Shown: piece by piece, positions 1 through 8,388 of the stretch | How the letters are laid out: each line of letters starts with the position of its first letter | Position numbering within the stretch: the stretch's first letter is position 1 | Assembly: GCA_028283025.1 (NCBI GenBank) | Contig: JAPYNO010000124.1 | Coordinates: 1-37,730, forward strand | DNA length: 37,730 nucleotides | Reading direction: 5' to 3' | From: Pseudomonadales bacterium | Lineage (GTDB): Bacteria; Pseudomonadota; Gammaproteobacteria; Pseudomonadales; Azotimanducaceae | The notes under the pieces: generated by a model | Told to the model about the DNA's origin: nothing | Database searches by the model: none | Seen by the model: only the letters and a program-made list of their open reading frames with translations | Made by a program: the position numbers and the translations under genes

Positions 1-897
1 AGGTACACGGTAGTGGACGGCGATGGCGCGCTGCATTCGGGGGCGCTCGACTTCTGGCCGAGAAGGATTGATATTGTGAAGCGCCCGGACGGCGCCGTCG
101 TGACAGCATTCGGCGGCATCTCGCGCGACGAGCCGGGGCGGCCTGAGCCAGGTTCGAGAGATCCTGTGCGCATCCACCTCGACGGCCAGCCGCTCATTGA
201 GCACGAGGACATGTGGCGCTTCGAGATTGCGGCGGACGGGTCTTCTTACTATCTGGTGGAGCCGCTCGCGGGCGACACATCGCGGCTGCTCATACACAAT
301 TTCGACAAGGGCTTTGAGGTCGCCCACGACCTCGGCGACCTGGCGACGCCTTGGCCTTCGGGCGGCATCTCCCACGACTCCCGGTACACGCTTGACCACA
401 GTGAGGTGCATTTCTCGCCCAACTATGACGGGGTTGGCCATCACTTCTTCTATCCGGTGGACGACGCGGATGCGCCGCCTGTCCGGTTCCATGTTCCAGA
501 ACGGGTGGAGGAAGGTGGCGCCATCGCCCAGACGGCGGTGTTCGTGTCGTCGATGACGGGCTACATGGTGCACTCGCTGCCCGGCACCAGGGGCCGGGCG
601 CTGGTGGTGAGCAAGGTTGAGCGGGAGGAGAGGGGATCAGGCAAGCAGCCGCATGTCGCCTGGTCGCTGGCACTAGACGGTCACGAGGTCTCGGCGCACT
701 TCCCGGAACTCTCTCCGGATGGGCGCTGGCTTCTGTTCGGCGGCCTGAACATGGCGCTTGTGGACACGCGGATAGGAGAGATTCGATTCAGGTGGCCAAC
801 CGACAAAGAGGCGCAGCTTGCGCGGCTGCGCGGTGTGCTTGGTCCGGACGCGGGTGTCGAAGATGTGGGATGGGGGGTGCTGGCACCAGGCTCCTGA
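1..897 (+). CDS. Beta-propeller-like protein, C-terminal part, frame broken at its end
   Basis: The reading frame is open to the left edge, so the true start lies outside the window; a GTG at 13 is only an internal codon. The protein is rich in short beta-strand-like segments with aromatic and Gly-Asp turns. One segment, ELSPDGRWLLFG, matches the PD40/TolB-type propeller blade signature (SPDGR-W-hydrophobic-F). No catalytic motif or export signal is visible in this part. The frame ends at a TGA directly after a G6 run (872-877), yet coding-like sequence continues in another frame to 1112, so the stop is probably a frameshift product. Downstream it converges on the opp operon. Family assignment rests on one blade motif and general composition. 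I do not recognise a specific function. Confidence 0.55.
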   Translation, partial: RYTVVDGDGALHSGALDFWPRRIDIVKRPDGAVVTAFGGISRDEPGRPEPGSRDPVRIHLDGQPLIEHEDMWRFEIAADGSSYYLVEPLAGDTSRLLIHNFDKGFEVAHDLGDLATPWPSGGISHDSRYTLDHSEVHFSPNYDGVGHHFFYPVDDADAPPVRFHVPERVEEGGAIAQTAVFVSSMTGYMVHSLPGTRGRALVVSKVEREERGSGKQPHVAWSLALDGHEVSAHFPELSPDGRWLLFGGLNMALVDTRIGEIRFRWPTDKEAQLARLRGVLGPDAGVEDVGWGVLAPGS

Positions 898-1112
898 CAA
901 GCAAGCGGCTGTACATGGGTCGAGACCGTCGCTTGGAGAGTGGCTATTATGAAACCTTTGCGGTGGACGTGTTCGAACTTGAAGGAATCGAGCCGGACAG
1001 CGCCCCGGTTCGCCGGTATGCCTATCCTTCGCCTTTGGAGACGCCACCTTGCTCGCCCGAAGCCTTGTTTGGCAAGATCGGCGAGCGGGACGGGCGACTG
1101 GTATTCGAGTAG
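878..1112 (+). pseudogene. Out-of-frame continuation of the propeller-like protein
   Basis: Adding one base in the G6 run at 872-877 joins the upstream frame to about 78 further residues ending at the TAG at 1110-1112. The continuation includes LYMGRDRRLESGYYETFAV and a well-formed acidic/aromatic tail, and reads like the rest of the protein rather than like random out-of-frame sequence. It could reflect a real inactivating mutation, a base lost in sequencing or assembly, or programmed slippage at the homopolymer. It has no convincing start of its own: the nearest in-frame ATG (792) lies far inside the upstream gene. Confidence 0.5.
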
Positions 1113-1144
1113 AGCCGTGCGACTTGCGTGACCTGAACAAGGCA

Positions 1145-2107
1145 CTACTCAAACAAATGACACGCCACCAAGCGGTTTTCGACTGGCCGTAGCGCTGGTC
1201 GTTCAGCACGGCACGCCTCCATCACCTTCGGGCAGCGGCTCGCAAAGGGACAGGCGTTGCCGAGGCCGGTGGGAGAAGGGATTTCGCCCTTGATTGTCGT
1301 CGCCGTTCGCGATCGCTCCTTTCTCGGATCAGGTTCGGGGTTGGCGCTGATCAGGAGTTTTGTATAGGGATGCTTCGGCTCGAAGAAGACATCATCGGCA
1401 TCGCCGATTTCAACGAGCGTGCCGAGATACATGACGCCCATGCGGTCTGACACATAGCGCACCATGGAGAGGTCGTGCGCAATGAACAAGAGCGTCAAGC
1501 CGAGCGAAGCCTTCAGGTCGCCGAGCAGATTGACCACTTGCGCCTGCACGGATACATCGAGCGCTGAGATGGGTTCGTCGCACACGACGAACTCAGGCTC
1601 CAAGATCAGCGCCCTCGCGATGCCGATTCGCTGTCGCTGGCCGCCCGAAAACTCGTGCGGATAGCGTGAGGCATGATCCGGATGCAAGCCGACGCGAGCG
1701 AGCCATTCGGCGACAAGGTCCTTCAAATTGGCACGCGATGCCCTGTCGTGCAGCCGCGGCCCTTCGGCAATGATCTCGCCAACCGTCATGCGCGGGTTTA
1801 GTGACGAATAGGGGTCCTGAAAAATCATCTGCGATCGCGTTGCGAATCGTGCGAAATCCTTGGGCGTGTAGCGCGCTGGCAGCAATTCGTCGCCGAACCA
1901 CACCTCGCCTTGCGTCCTGTCGAGCAGGCCGACGAGGGTTTTGCCGAAGGTCGTCTTGCCGGAACCGCTTTCGCCAACAAGTCCAAGGATTTCGCGAGGC
2001 GCGATGTCGAGGGACATTTGATCCACCGCCCGCAACACCTCGCCGCGCGGCAGTGAAAAATGACGGCTGACCGATTTGGCGCGTATCAGCGGACCGCTAG
2101 TCATCAT
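1145..2107 (-). CDS. oppF: Oligopeptide ABC transporter ATP-binding protein, OppF type
   Basis: This is the cytoplasmic ATPase that powers peptide import with OppD. Visible motifs are Walker A GESGSGKTT (about residues 45-53), the Q-loop region MIFQDPYSSLNP, the ABC signature FSGGQRQR (about 153-160) and Walker B FVVCDEP (about 173-179) followed by SALD. The C-terminal oligopeptide/dipeptide extension is present, with HPYTKLL and the Cys-containing block CPFASRCPKVMEAC. I chose the ATG at 2107, which overlaps the end of oppD by 11 bases; an ATG at 2122 would add five residues (MSERP) and is also possible. A longer frame to 2449 would overlap oppD heavily and is unlikely. It is the last gene of the operon. 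OppF versus DppF cannot be separated by sequence reading alone; the A-B-C-D-F order favours Opp naming. Confidence 0.93.
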   Translation of the reverse strand: MMTSGPLIRAKSVSRHFSLPRGEVLRAVDQMSLDIAPREILGLVGESGSGKTTFGKTLVGLLDRTQGEVWFGDELLPARYTPKDFARFATRSQMIFQDPYSSLNPRMTVGEIIAEGPRLHDRASRANLKDLVAEWLARVGLHPDHASRYPHEFSGGQRQRIGIARALILEPEFVVCDEPISALDVSVQAQVVNLLGDLKASLGLTLLFIAHDLSMVRYVSDRMGVMYLGTLVEIGDADDVFFEPKHPYTKLLISANPEPDPRKERSRTATTIKGEIPSPTGLGNACPFASRCPKVMEACRAERPALRPVENRLVACHLFE

Positions 2108-3092
2108 CGGACGCTCGCTCATCGTGCAGCCAGCAGGCGCACCTATGCAAAGGCTTGCCAAGGGCAACATCGGGTGGATGATGCTGTTCGCAGACGCGCA
2201 TCGCCTGCGGACAGCGGTCAAAGTACCCGCATCCTTGCGGCGGGTCGAACAGGTCGGGCGGGCTGCCAGCGATGGGTTCAAGCCGTTGTGCACGACGATC
2301 CTGATTTTGCGGCATCGCAGACTTGAGTCCTTGCGTGTAGGGATGGCCGCTCGAATAGAAGATGTCATCCGAGCTGCCAGTCTCGACGACTTTGCCAGCG
2401 TACATGACGACCACTTCGTCGGCCATTTGCGCAACCACGCCAAGGTCATGGGTGATCAGAATGAGCGACATCCTGCGCTCTTGCTGCAAATCTCGCATCA
2501 GCGACAGGATTTGCGCTTGGATGGTGACATCAAGGGCGGTGGTCGGCTCATCGGCGATGAGAATGCGCGGCTCGCAAGCCAGTGCGCAGGCGATCATCAC
2601 GCGCTGAAGCATGCCGCCAGAAAACTCGAACGGATACTGCCGCGCACGTTTTGTCGCCTCGGCGACTTGACTCAGCTCCAAGAGTTCGATGGCACGCTTG
2701 CGGGCGTCGCGCCGACGCATGCCGCGGTGCAGGCAGAGCGGTTCGGCAATCTGGTCGCCGATGCGCATGGTCGGATTGAGCGAGGTCATGGGGTCTTGAA
2801 AAATCATGCCGATCATCTGGCCGCGCACACGCTTGCCACCTAAGGTTTCATAGCCAAGAATTTCCTCGCCGTGCAAGCGCGCTGAACCCTTGGTGATGCG
2901 ACCGGGCGGCATCGGAATCAATCCGACGAGGCTTTGCACGCACACGCTCTTGCCGCAGCCGGATTCGCCGACGACGGCAAGCGTCTGTCCTTCTTGCAGC
3001 GAAAAGCTCACCCCGCGCACAGCTTTGACAGTGCCGCCATGCGTATCGAACTCGACGGCCAAATCTTCGACTTCAAGCAGCGGCCGTGTCAT
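2097..3092 (-). CDS. oppD: Oligopeptide ABC transporter ATP-binding protein, OppD type
   Basis: First of the two transporter ATPases, 331 residues, the usual length. Walker A GESGCGKS (about 42-49), Q-loop [12 protein letters not shown], signature FSGGMLQR (about 157-164), Walker [13 protein letters not shown] (about 177-188), switch His in [12 protein letters not shown], then the oligo_HPY C-terminal extension ([13 protein letters not shown] and a Cys-rich GCGYFDRCP block). The ATG at 3092 overlaps the oppC stop by 4 bases (ATGA), which supports both the start and translational coupling. OppD and OppF form a heterodimer under the OppB-OppC membrane pair. Confidence 0.95.
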   Translation of the reverse strand: MTRPLLEVEDLAVEFDTHGGTVKAVRGVSFSLQEGQTLAVVGESGCGKSVCVQSLVGLIPMPPGRITKGSARLHGEEILGYETLGGKRVRGQMIGMIFQDPMTSLNPTMRIGDQIAEPLCLHRGMRRRDARKRAIELLELSQVAEATKRARQYPFEFSGGMLQRVMIACALACEPRILIADEPTTALDVTIQAQILSLMRDLQQERRMSLILITHDLGVVAQMADEVVVMYAGKVVETGSSDDIFYSSGHPYTQGLKSAMPQNQDRRAQRLEPIAGSPPDLFDPPQGCGYFDRCPQAMRVCEQHHPPDVALGKPLHRCACWLHDERASDDD

Positions 3093-4450
3093 TCAACTGA
3101 CCTCATGCGCGCATCCAAGGCATCGCGCAGCCCGTCGCCAAGGAGGTTGAACGCAAGCACTGTCACGCTAATGAAAATGGCGGGCAGGATCAGTTCGTGC
3201 GGACTGACCAGCATGGTCTTGATGCCTTCGTTGGACATGCTGCCCCAGGAAGGCGTCGGCGGCGCGACGCCCATGCCGATGAAGGATAGAAACGCCTCGG
3301 TGAAGATGGCCGATGGAATAGCGAAGGTGAGCGTCACCAGAATGACGCCGAGCGTGTTGGGAATCATGTGACGCGCGATCAGATACCCAGTCGGACTGCC
3401 CATGAGTCGCGCCGCGCTGACATACGACTCCTCACGGATTTGCAGAATCTGACCACGCACGAGCCGCGCTGTGGCTGGCCAGCCAAGAATGACCAGCGCC
3501 ACCAGCATGGGCACGATGCCGCTTTCTCCGGGGCCAATGCCGAACAGCACTTTGAAGAGGATCATGAACAGTAGGAACGGCAGCGCGACCACAAAGTCCG
3601 CAAAGCGCATGAGAAGCTGATCAGTCGCGCCGCCGACAAAGCCAGCGATGCTGCCGTAGGCGACGCCGAGCAGGACATAGAGAAGCGGCGCGACGATACC
3701 GATGAAGAGCGACACACGCGCCCCGTGCATGAGCCTTGCGAGCATATCGCGACCAAGATAGTCGGTGCCGAGCGGATGCAGCGCGAGGCGCACCTGATCG
3801 CCAACCTGCATCCTTGCATCCTCAGCAATCAAACCGCGCTGCCGAGCACCTTCAAGCGTGATGACGCGCTTGACATCTACTTTGATGGTTTCGCGCGCAT
3901 TCATCAGCAGATGATTATCGGCATCCACGGGCACAATGCTGTAGTAATAGGTGGTGGGCTCAAGCGCGAGCCGGTCTTCAAAAGCAAGCCCATCGCTTAG
4001 CAGCACCTCGCCCAAGGGAATGCCGAGCGCAGTCGCTGTCGGTGGATAGTTGTCGCGAAACACCTCAAACGCAGGCGAGTCTTCACGGGTGTCCCACACC
4101 AAGCGGACGCGCTGCGTGCTCGCTTCTTCAGCGAGCCTTAATCCGGCACCCGGCACAGGTGCGCTCCGCGTCCAGGCGCGGTAGGGTTCAACAATGAAGG
4201 CGCTGCGCGGCGCGCCTGGCGGTATGCTGAGTTGATCGAGATCCTGATTGGCAGGATCCACTCGCCATATCCAAGGCCCGGCGAGTGTGAAAGCAAGCAA
4301 GCCGATGACGATGACAAGGGATGTCATGGTGCGCGGATTCTGACGTAAGCGCCGCCAAGCATCCTGCCAGTAGGAGAGCGATGGACGCACAATCCGAGCG
4401 GCCTCAGTGCTGCGTTCGGCGGGTGAAAAATCAAGCTCTGCCGCGCTCAT
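3089..4450 (-). CDS. oppC: Oligopeptide ABC transporter permease OppC with a large periplasmic insert
   Basis: Inner-membrane permease partner of OppB. At 453 residues it is about 150 longer than typical OppC. The N-terminal cytoplasmic part and first membrane helix (about 41-61, SLVIVIGLLAFTLAGPW) look normal. The conserved family block after the first periplasmic loop, HPLGTDYLGRDMLARLMHGA, begins near residue 225, followed by five hydrophobic helices and the EAA-type loop (AARLMGSPTGYLIARHMIPN). Between them, about residues 75-222 are extra. Within this, about 113-190 has fibronectin type III spacing: RLVWDT, FEVFRDN, LAFEDR, TTYYYSIVPVDAD. Such domains usually bind proteins or glycans; the role here is inference. 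It overlaps oppB and oppD by 4 bases each. Confidence 0.92.
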   Translation of the reverse strand: MSAAELDFSPAERSTEAARIVRPSLSYWQDAWRRLRQNPRTMTSLVIVIGLLAFTLAGPWIWRVDPANQDLDQLSIPPGAPRSAFIVEPYRAWTRSAPVPGAGLRLAEEASTQRVRLVWDTREDSPAFEVFRDNYPPTATALGIPLGEVLLSDGLAFEDRLALEPTTYYYSIVPVDADNHLLMNARETIKVDVKRVITLEGARQRGLIAEDARMQVGDQVRLALHPLGTDYLGRDMLARLMHGARVSLFIGIVAPLLYVLLGVAYGSIAGFVGGATDQLLMRFADFVVALPFLLFMILFKVLFGIGPGESGIVPMLVALVILGWPATARLVRGQILQIREESYVSAARLMGSPTGYLIARHMIPNTLGVILVTLTFAIPSAIFTEAFLSFIGMGVAPPTPSWGSMSNEGIKTMLVSPHELILPAIFISVTVLAFNLLGDGLRDALDARMRSVE

Positions 4451-5379
4451 CGCACACGCACCCTTGGGTCGATGAGCCCATAGACAAGATCAACGGCGAT
4501 CACCATGAAGACAAGGAATCCGCCGTAGAACACGGTCGTACCCATGATCACTGTGTAGTCAAGCTGCTGCACCGACTGCACGAAGAATCGACCAAGACCG
4601 GGAATAGCAAACACAATCTCGACGACGAAGCCGCCAGTGGTAATGGTGGCAATGGCAGGCCCGAGGACGGTGACGACCGGCAGGATGGCATTGCGCAGCT
4701 GGTGGCGGATGAAGATTTGCGTCGCATTGAGCCCTTTCGCCCGCGCCGTTCGCACATAGTCGGCGCCCGTCACTTCGAGCATCGACGAGCGCATCAGCCG
4801 CGTCAAGAATGCCATGGTGCCGAGGCCAAGGACGAGCGAAGGGACGAGCAGATGCTGCACGCTGCCCCAGCCAGCGACCGGTAGGATGGAGGTGCCAAGC
4901 CAGTCGTTCAAGGTCACAAGCGAAAGTTGTCCAAGCGCGGCGAACACAAAGCTCGGCACGGACACGCCGAGCACGACAAAGAACATGATGACGATGTCCG
5001 GCATTCGGTTGCGAAACAGGGCAGTGAGTGCTCCCCAGAGGATGCCGCCCAAGGCCGCGAAAACGACCGCGAGTACGCCCAAAGCCGCCGAGACCGGAAA
5101 ATGCTCACGGATGATGTCGTTGACCTCGCGGTTTTGCTGGGTGAACGAGATGCCAAGGTCGCCCGAGGCGATGTTCTTGAGATAGATGTAATACTGCTCG
5201 GCGAGCGGCTTGTCGAGACCGTAGCGAGCCTCAAGATTCTTGCGGATTTGCTCGCTCGTGGCGCGTGCGTCCGACAGCGGGTCTCCAGGCACGAAGTGCA
5301 TGACGAAGAAGGTCGCGGTGGCGATGAACCAGACGGTGACAATGCCTTGAATGAGCCGCTTGAAGGTGTAGCGCCACAT
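4447..5379 (-). CDS. oppB: Oligopeptide ABC transporter permease OppB
   Basis: Inner-membrane permease subunit, about 310 residues, normal length. Starts with the typical N-terminus MWRYTFKRLIQGIVTVWFIATATFF (shown in part: YTFKRLIQGIVTV), a long first helix, then the family block FVPGDPL and LEARYGLDKPLAEQY. The EAA loop is DYVRTARAKGLNATQIFIRHQLRNA (core RTARAKGLN). I prefer the ATG at 5379, which lies just past the oppA TGA; a TTG at 5385 would give the 4-base overlap seen elsewhere in this operon and adds two residues. The C-terminus is the standard LIDPRVRVR. Confidence 0.94.
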   Translation of the reverse strand: MWRYTFKRLIQGIVTVWFIATATFFVMHFVPGDPLSDARATSEQIRKNLEARYGLDKPLAEQYYIYLKNIASGDLGISFTQQNREVNDIIREHFPVSAALGVLAVVFAALGGILWGALTALFRNRMPDIVIMFFVVLGVSVPSFVFAALGQLSLVTLNDWLGTSILPVAGWGSVQHLLVPSLVLGLGTMAFLTRLMRSSMLEVTGADYVRTARAKGLNATQIFIRHQLRNAILPVVTVLGPAIATITTGGFVVEIVFAIPGLGRFFVQSVQQLDYTVIMGTTVFYGGFLVFMVIAVDLVYGLIDPRVRVR

Positions 5380-5381
5380 GC

Positions 5382-7058
5382 TCAACGCTCTCGGATGCGT
5401 GCGCGGGAATAGTCAGGGTCAGGCCCAATGGTGCGCCTGATCAAGCCTTCAAGCCTCGGGTCGGCCACAAACACACGACCGCGCTCGTAGTTGGGAATGA
5501 TGGCGACTTCATCAAGCAAGATGCGCTGAATTTCGCCAAAAGCGCGCATGCGCATCGCCTGATCGAGTGAGCCTTGCGCGATTCTGACCTGTGCGTCGAG
5601 CGCCTCGCTACGGAAAAACCCGCGGTTGTTCTTATTCCACGAGGCGAACAGGTCGCCGTAGGTGAGCGGGTCGTCAAAATCTGGTGCCCAGCCCGCAGCC
5701 ACAAGGTCGAATTGACCGAGGGTCATTTTCTCAAGGCGCTGCTTGAAGATCTGCGCGTCAATACGGATGTCAAGCCCAAGATGGCGCTTGAAGGTGTTTT
5801 GAAAATACTCGGCCTGCTTGAGTGACGTGGGGGTGTCTCCGACAAGGAGCACGAGCGGCGGAAACTCATCAAGGCCGAGCTCGCGACGCGCCTTCTCAAG
5901 ATGTTCGCGCGCCAGCTCAACATTCACAGGATGCGCACCTACGGGATATTCGCGCCGCAAGAAATCATGCTCGCCTTTGATCCATGTTGGAAACAGGCTT
6001 GCGCCGGGCAGAAAGCCTGGCAGTTTGATGACGCGGTACACAAGCTCCGCTGTATCGGTGGCGTAGTAGAGCGCCTTGCGCAGGTTGAGATTGCGCGTCA
6101 GGCGCTCCGGACGGTGATTGAATTCGATAAAGAACACCGTCCCTTCGGCGAATCGGCGAATCGGCCAGCGGTTTTGCAGGGCGTTCTTGAGTGTGTCCGG
6201 AGAGAGTTGCACCATCGCCACCTTGCCGTCCTTGAACAGGTTGAGCTGGGTATTCGAATCTGGTGTGATGAAAGGCACTTCGATGCGCTCAAGCCAGATG
6301 CTGTCCTTGTTCCAGTAGTAGGGGTTCTTCTGCATGGTGATTTCGGCGCCATGTACCCATTTGGTCATCACGAAGGCGCCATTGAACAGCAGGTCTTCGG
6401 CATCGGCGCCGTAGCGACCATCGCGCGAAAGGTAAAAGTCCTCGCGGATCGGGTAGTAGGAGGTGAAGGCAACGAGGCGATCAAAGAAAGCGAGCGGCTG
6501 CTCGAATGCGACGCTTAAGGTGAGGTCGTCTTCGGCTGTCACAGCAAGCATCTCGGAAGGCATTGCTCCGAGATTGATGGCTTCGGCGTTCTTGATCGGA
6601 TACAGGATGAAGGAATACTGCGATGCGGTCTCAGGCTCAAGCACCTTGCGCCAAGAGAACACGAAGTCATGCGCGGTCACAGGCTTGCCATCGCTCCAGC
6701 GCGCATTCTCGCGCAACTTGAATACAGCGCCTTCGGGCGTGACCGTCCACGACTCGGCGACGCCAGGTTGCAGATTGCCTTCGCCGTCGTAACGCAGCAG
6801 CCCTTCCATCAAATGGCCGAGCAGCATACCGCTGACCGCATCGGTGGCGCGCGTGCTATCCATCTGCGGCGGTTCTTGCTCGATGACAATGCTGATGCTG
6901 CGATTTTCAAAGTCCACAGCACCGCGCGAGGCATCGTCAACAATGGTCAAATCCGCGAAGTAGGCGATGATGAGCATGAGCAGCAGCAGGCCGCCGAGCG
7001 CAGCAGCGGCGAGCAGCGCGAGCGCCCTCATCGATTGCCAAAAGGGCCTGTCGGCCAT
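5382..7058 (-). CDS. oppA: Oligopeptide-binding protein, OppA type, with N-terminal membrane anchor
   Basis: Periplasmic substrate-binding protein of the SBP family 5 fold (558 residues). After residue 50 it follows the family closely: EQEPPQMDSTRATD, LMEGLLRYDGEGNLQPGVAE, SWTVTPEGAVFKLRENARWSDG (family core WSDGKPVTAHDFVFSW), then MQKNPYYWNKD. The N-terminus has a single hydrophobic stretch (about 10-34) with no lipobox cysteine and no clear signal-peptidase site, so it may stay tethered to the inner membrane as a signal anchor rather than as a free or lipid-anchored protein. That is inference. Start and the upstream coxE-like stop share one base (TGATG). The family binds peptides, occasionally other ligands such as nickel or murein peptides; the ligand here cannot be read. 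Confidence 0.92.
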   Translation of the reverse strand: MADRPFWQSMRALALLAAAALGGLLLLMLIIAYFADLTIVDDASRGAVDFENRSISIVIEQEPPQMDSTRATDAVSGMLLGHLMEGLLRYDGEGNLQPGVAESWTVTPEGAVFKLRENARWSDGKPVTAHDFVFSWRKVLEPETASQYSFILYPIKNAEAINLGAMPSEMLAVTAEDDLTLSVAFEQPLAFFDRLVAFTSYYPIREDFYLSRDGRYGADAEDLLFNGAFVMTKWVHGAEITMQKNPYYWNKDSIWLERIEVPFITPDSNTQLNLFKDGKVAMVQLSPDTLKNALQNRWPIRRFAEGTVFFIEFNHRPERLTRNLNLRKALYYATDTAELVYRVIKLPGFLPGASLFPTWIKGEHDFLRREYPVGAHPVNVELAREHLEKARRELGLDEFPPLVLLVGDTPTSLKQAEYFQNTFKRHLGLDIRIDAQIFKQRLEKMTLGQFDLVAAGWAPDFDDPLTYGDLFASWNKNNRGFFRSEALDAQVRIAQGSLDQAMRMRAFGEIQRILLDEVAIIPNYERGRVFVADPRLEGLIRRTIGPDPDYSRARIRER

Positions 7059-8377
7059 CAGCGTCCTAACTTGACCAAATCCGTCATCAGTCGTTGCAAG
7101 TGCTCAAGACTATTGCAGACACGTGCCTGATGGCAATAGGGGAGGTAGGCGCGCATTGCGGCATCGCCCGTAAACCAGCTTGCGCGCGGTTCGGGATTTA
7201 GCCAGATGACGCGGCCAGCTCGCTCGTAGAGCGTTTGCAGCAGGTTCTTTCGCGCATCGCCGTAGTTATTGCGCGCGTCTCCTAGGATGATGACGGTGGA
7301 GCGATGATCGACCTCGTCAAGACACAAGTCGTGAAGGTCTTCAAAGGCTTGTCCGTAATCGGTCGAACCGCCGGAAAAGGTTTTCAGTGTGCGCGTGATG
7401 GCCTCTTCCAAGTCGTGCTCTTCAAACCAGCCGGTGACTTCGCCAAGATGCGATGAAAAGGCGAAGGCGCGAACGTGCGGCAGGACGGCTTCGAGGCTAT
7501 ACAGAAAGAGCAGCATGAAGCGCGCATAGCTCGCCACCGAGCCGCTGACATCGCAGATGGCGAAGACCTTGGGACGGTTGATTTTCTTCGACTTCCACTC
7601 AAGCTCAAAGAGCGCACCGTCGTAGCTCATGTTGCTGCGCAGCGTGCGCGGCACATGCAAATGACCGCGGCGGAACACTTTGCGCTTTTGCGAGGCGAGC
7701 GTTTCCAGCTTCTTCGCCATGCGCAGCACCATGGCCTTGAGGTGACGAAAGTTGCGCCGGTCAACGTTGGAGAGCTTGACGCGGCGCAGCACTTCTTCGC
7801 GCAGGCGCCTGCCGTCGTGGTCGGCGTGCAAGAGGAATTCCCGCTCGACATAGTCGCGGATTTGTCCGCGCAAGCGGTCGCGCGCTTCGATCAAGCGCTG
7901 CGCGAGCTCGATGTCGGCGAGGCTGCCATCGCGAAGTCCGGCGATCTCGGCATTGAGGTCGCCGAGCCCCATGCGTTCCATGATCCTGCGCGTGAACAGG
8001 CCTTTTTGCGTGAATATCTGGATCGATGAGACATTCGCGTCTTGCCCCGCTTCGGCCATGGCGAGTGAGAGTCCTGCGCTATCGTCCGATTGCAGCAGCT
8101 GTCCGAGGCTCGAACAGGCGTGTGACGGAGATTCGTCGTTTGTCTCAAACCGATGCTCGATGGCGTCAACGTTGAAGAAGCGATCAAAGCAGCGATCAAA
8201 GCGTTCTTTCTCGTCCGAAGTTTTCGGCAGCGTCAGCCACAGGGCGCGCTTCAAGGCATCCCGCTCGCCATAGCCGATGAGATTGGTGGCGGCGAACGCA
8301 TCGAGCGTCTCCGCGGGCGAAACACGGACATCGGCGTTGCGCAGCGCACTGATGAACGAGATGAGTGTGTTCTCCAC
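7058..8377 (-). CDS. CoxE-like von Willebrand factor A domain protein
   Basis: 439 residues. The N-terminal half is helical and charged; the C-terminal part (about 268-430) is a VWA domain with the metal-ion-dependent adhesion site DVSGS (D276, S278, S280) and the second MIDAS element GGSTDYG (about T339). The overall arrangement matches the CoxE/VWA-containing family that works with MoxR AAA+ ATPases, whose gene lies 11 bases upstream. These pairs act as chaperone-like systems inserting metals or maturing partner complexes; the CoxE name comes from CO dehydrogenase maturation, but no CO dehydrogenase genes are here. The start is a GTG at 8377 with no obvious Shine-Dalgarno sequence. Its stop overlaps the oppA start (TGATG), which ties this module to the peptide transporter. 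Confidence 0.85.
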   Translation of the reverse strand: MENTLISFISALRNADVRVSPAETLDAFAATNLIGYGERDALKRALWLTLPKTSDEKERFDRCFDRFFNVDAIEHRFETNDESPSHACSSLGQLLQSDDSAGLSLAMAEAGQDANVSSIQIFTQKGLFTRRIMERMGLGDLNAEIAGLRDGSLADIELAQRLIEARDRLRGQIRDYVEREFLLHADHDGRRLREEVLRRVKLSNVDRRNFRHLKAMVLRMAKKLETLASQKRKVFRRGHLHVPRTLRSNMSYDGALFELEWKSKKINRPKVFAICDVSGSVASYARFMLLFLYSLEAVLPHVRAFAFSSHLGEVTGWFEEHDLEEAITRTLKTFSGGSTDYGQAFEDLHDLCLDEVDHRSTVIILGDARNNYGDARKNLLQTLYERAGRVIWLNPEPRASWFTGDAAMRAYLPYCHQARVCNSLEHLQRLMTDLVKLGR

Positions 8378-8388
8378 TCGACTAGCGT

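Noticed and set aside
673..1209. Minus-strand open frames under the propeller-like gene
   Set aside because: Arg/Pro/Ser-rich composition typical of shadow frames in GC-rich DNA; no motif.
2107..2449. N-terminal extension of OppF
   Set aside because: It runs inside the coding region of oppD in another frame and lacks family similarity; the ATP-binding protein starts near 2107.
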